The notes beneath the pieces were generated by a model that worked only from the letters and a program-made list of their open reading frames with translations, was not told where the DNA came from and did no database searches. From Chitinimonas koreensis (GTDB lineage: Bacteria; Pseudomonadota; Gammaproteobacteria; Burkholderiales; Chitinimonadaceae), in assembly GCF_014353015.1 (NCBI RefSeq), contig NZ_CP060704.1, positions 1,823,001 to 1,887,000 of the forward strand: a stretch of DNA of 64,000 bases. The letters are read 5' to 3'. Made by a program: the position numbers and the translations under genes. This document shows positions 62,718 to 64,000 of the stretch, piece by piece (within the stretch, counting starts at the first letter, position 1; every line of letters begins with the position of its first letter).

Positions 62718-63503
62718 CTACATGTGCTTGAACAGGTGGTTGTAGCTGCGGCTCACTTCGAGTTTTTCCGGGCTGCCGCGCAGCGCCACGATCTGCTGGC
62801 CGCGGAAGTCGCGGCTGACCTCGGTGATGGCGGTCACCCGCACCAGGATGGCGCGGTGGATCTGCCAGAACTCCTCCGGATCGAGCTCGTCGACCAGTTC
62901 CTTGATCGGCTTGCGGATCAGCGCCTCGTAGCCCTCGGTCTGCACCCGGGTGTACTTGTCCTCGGCGCGGAAGAACAGCACTTCGCTGGTCGGGATCATG
63001 CGGATGTTGTTGCCGACGCTGGCCTGGATCCAGCGCAGGTATTCGCGCGGCCTGGCCTCGACCGCGCCGCTGCCGCCGCCGAGCCGCTGCGACAGCTTGT
63101 CCAGCAGCGCCTCCATGTCGTCGGGCTGCTTGCCGAGCCGGGCCTTGAGCCGCTCGACCGCGACCTTGAGCCGCTCGGGATCGGCCGGCTTGAGCAGGTA
63201 GTCGACCGCGCCCTGGTCGAAGGCCTCGACCGCGTACTGGTCGTAGGCGGTCACGAACACCACGTGGCACTGGCCGGCCAACGCCTTGGCGGCTTCCACG
63301 CCGGTCATCTCGGGCATGCGGATGTCGAGGAAGACGATGTCGGGCTCCTGGCTGCGCACCAGCGCGACCGCCTCGCGGCCGTTGGCGGCCTCGCCGACGA
63401 TGACCAGCTCGGGCCAGGCTTCGCGCAGCCGGCCGATGATCTGTTCGCGCATCAGCCGCTCGTCGTCGGCGATGACGGCGGTCGGCGCGGGATTGCGGTC
63501 CAT
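62718..63503 (-). CDS. LytTR-family response regulator
   Basis: 261 residues. Receiver domain residues 1-120 with phospho-acceptor D60 (PDIVFLDIRMPEMTG), the K of DYLLKPAD, then a linker and the LytTR DNA-binding domain (SEVLFFRAEDKYTRVQTEGYEALIRKPIKEL, EEFWQIHRAILVRVTAI). Such AlgR/LytR regulators bind direct repeats and often control exopolysaccharide, pili or autolysis. The histidine kinase at 63745-64000 on the same strand is its likely partner; 241 bases lie between. Confidence 0.94.
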   Translation of the reverse strand: MDRNPAPTAVIADDERLMREQIIGRLREAWPELVIVGEAANGREAVALVRSQEPDIVFLDIRMPEMTGVEAAKALAGQCHVVFVTAYDQYAVEAFDQGAVDYLLKPADPERLKVAVERLKARLGKQPDDMEALLDKLSQRLGGGSGAVEARPREYLRWIQASVGNNIRMIPTSEVLFFRAEDKYTRVQTEGYEALIRKPIKELVDELDPEEFWQIHRAILVRVTAITEVSRDFRGQQIVALRGSPEKLEVSRSYNHLFKHM

Positions 63504-63744
63504 GGTGTTCCTCCTCTGGGTTCGGGGTGGCGGCGATTGTTTGCCAGCCGGGCCGATCGATCAAGCCGGCCGCCGGCTGGCGTTGCGCGGCGCACGAAAG
63601 CGCGCAGGCCGGCCGGAGTCTCCTCCCGCCGGCCTGCCTTCGGCCCGGTTCGGTCACGATCCTGCAGGCGGCGCGGATCCGGATCGTCCCCTTCGGGAGC
63701 GCGGCCGCGTTTCACCTGTCACGTTTCACTTTCCACGGCGCTTC

Positions 63745-64000
63745 TCAGTGCTTGCCGAGGTCGATCGCGCCGCGCGGCGCGGCGGTCTCGGCGCCGCCCT
63801 TGGGCGCCACCTCGTAGGGCACCCGGATGGTGGCCTTGGTGCCGCCGCCGAGCGGGACCAGGATCACCAGTTCGGCCGCGCCGTCGTACAGCGCCTTGAG
63901 CCGCTCGCGGATGTTGGCGAGGCCCACGCCGCCCGACGATTTGGGGCGAAGCCCAGGCCCGAGTCGGTGACGCTGACCTCGAGCATGCCGTCGCGGATCT
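63745..64000 (-). CDS. LytS-type sensor kinase, C-terminal end, one apparent frameshift
   Basis: Only the ATPase end of the kinase is in the window. Frame before the break reads EIRDGMLEVSVTDSGLGFAP; after adding one base at the run 63943-63946 it continues KSSGGVGLANIRERLKALYDG..VPLGGGTKATIRVPYE, which is the G-box end of a LytS/YehU-type histidine kinase. The rest lies beyond the right edge. It should phosphorylate the adjacent LytTR regulator. Confidence 0.85.
   Translation of the reverse strand, partial: DPRRHARGQRHRLGPGLRPKSSGGVGLANIRERLKALYDGAAELVILVPLGGGTKATIRVPYEVAPKGGAETAAPRGAIDLGKH

Overview
The window is GC-rich chromosomal DNA from a flagellated betaproteobacterium. The gyrA - serC - pheA - hisC order, the udg/rimI/tsaB group and a sigma-28 flagellin promoter fit the Neisseriales/Burkholderiales side. 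I cannot name the genus from sequence alone.

Layout. 1-6979: gyrA (5' end outside the window), two PaaI-like thioesterases, serC, pheA and a SnoaL-like protein. 7045-12621: a tellurite-resistance-type (ter) operon made of a coiled-coil partner, TelA, a DUF475/TerC-like membrane protein and three TerD paralogues, ended by a strong terminator. 12692-18748: a LOG-family protein, hisC, uracil-DNA glycosylase, rimI, tsaB and trxC. 18781-24948: a TetR-controlled HlyD/ABC efflux operon that carries a glycosyltransferase where further transporter genes are expected. 25207-29151: a GlsB-like protein, a lipoprotein, a TPR protein, an HExxH-like membrane protein, a D-Ala-D-Ala ligase, a VOC protein and an orphan controller-type XRE regulator with a perfect palindrome. 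29364-37160: an AT-richer accessory region of small membrane and secreted proteins with decayed gene fragments. 37318-57145: a single-strand (-) biosynthetic gene cluster. 57760-64000: two pirins, a bactofilin, flagellin, a LytTR response regulator and the end of its kinase.

The most interesting system is the 37-57 kb cluster. Genes in transcription order are a fatty acyl-AMP ligase, an ACP, a histidine-rich membrane protein, a membrane desaturase, a class III aminotransferase fused to an acyl-ACP-reductase-like domain, an SRPBCC protein, a GNAT-like protein, an ABC ATPase, an FtsX-type permease, a LolA-like protein, a second ACP, a ketosynthase, an NAD-dependent epimerase/reductase, an acyl-CoA dehydrogenase, a beta-barrel protein, a chalcone-isomerase-like protein and a phosphopantetheinyl transferase. 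Most neighbours overlap by 4 nt (ATGA). I infer a pathway that loads a fatty acid on an ACP, desaturates or extends it, reduces the thioester to an aldehyde and transaminates it to a lipid amine, which is then exported to the outer envelope.

Ten otherwise well-conserved genes each need exactly one extra base at a C or G run to restore their frame. This looks like systematic homopolymer under-calling in the assembly rather than ten pseudogenes. The intergenic DNA is crowded with several families of short dispersed palindromic repeats.
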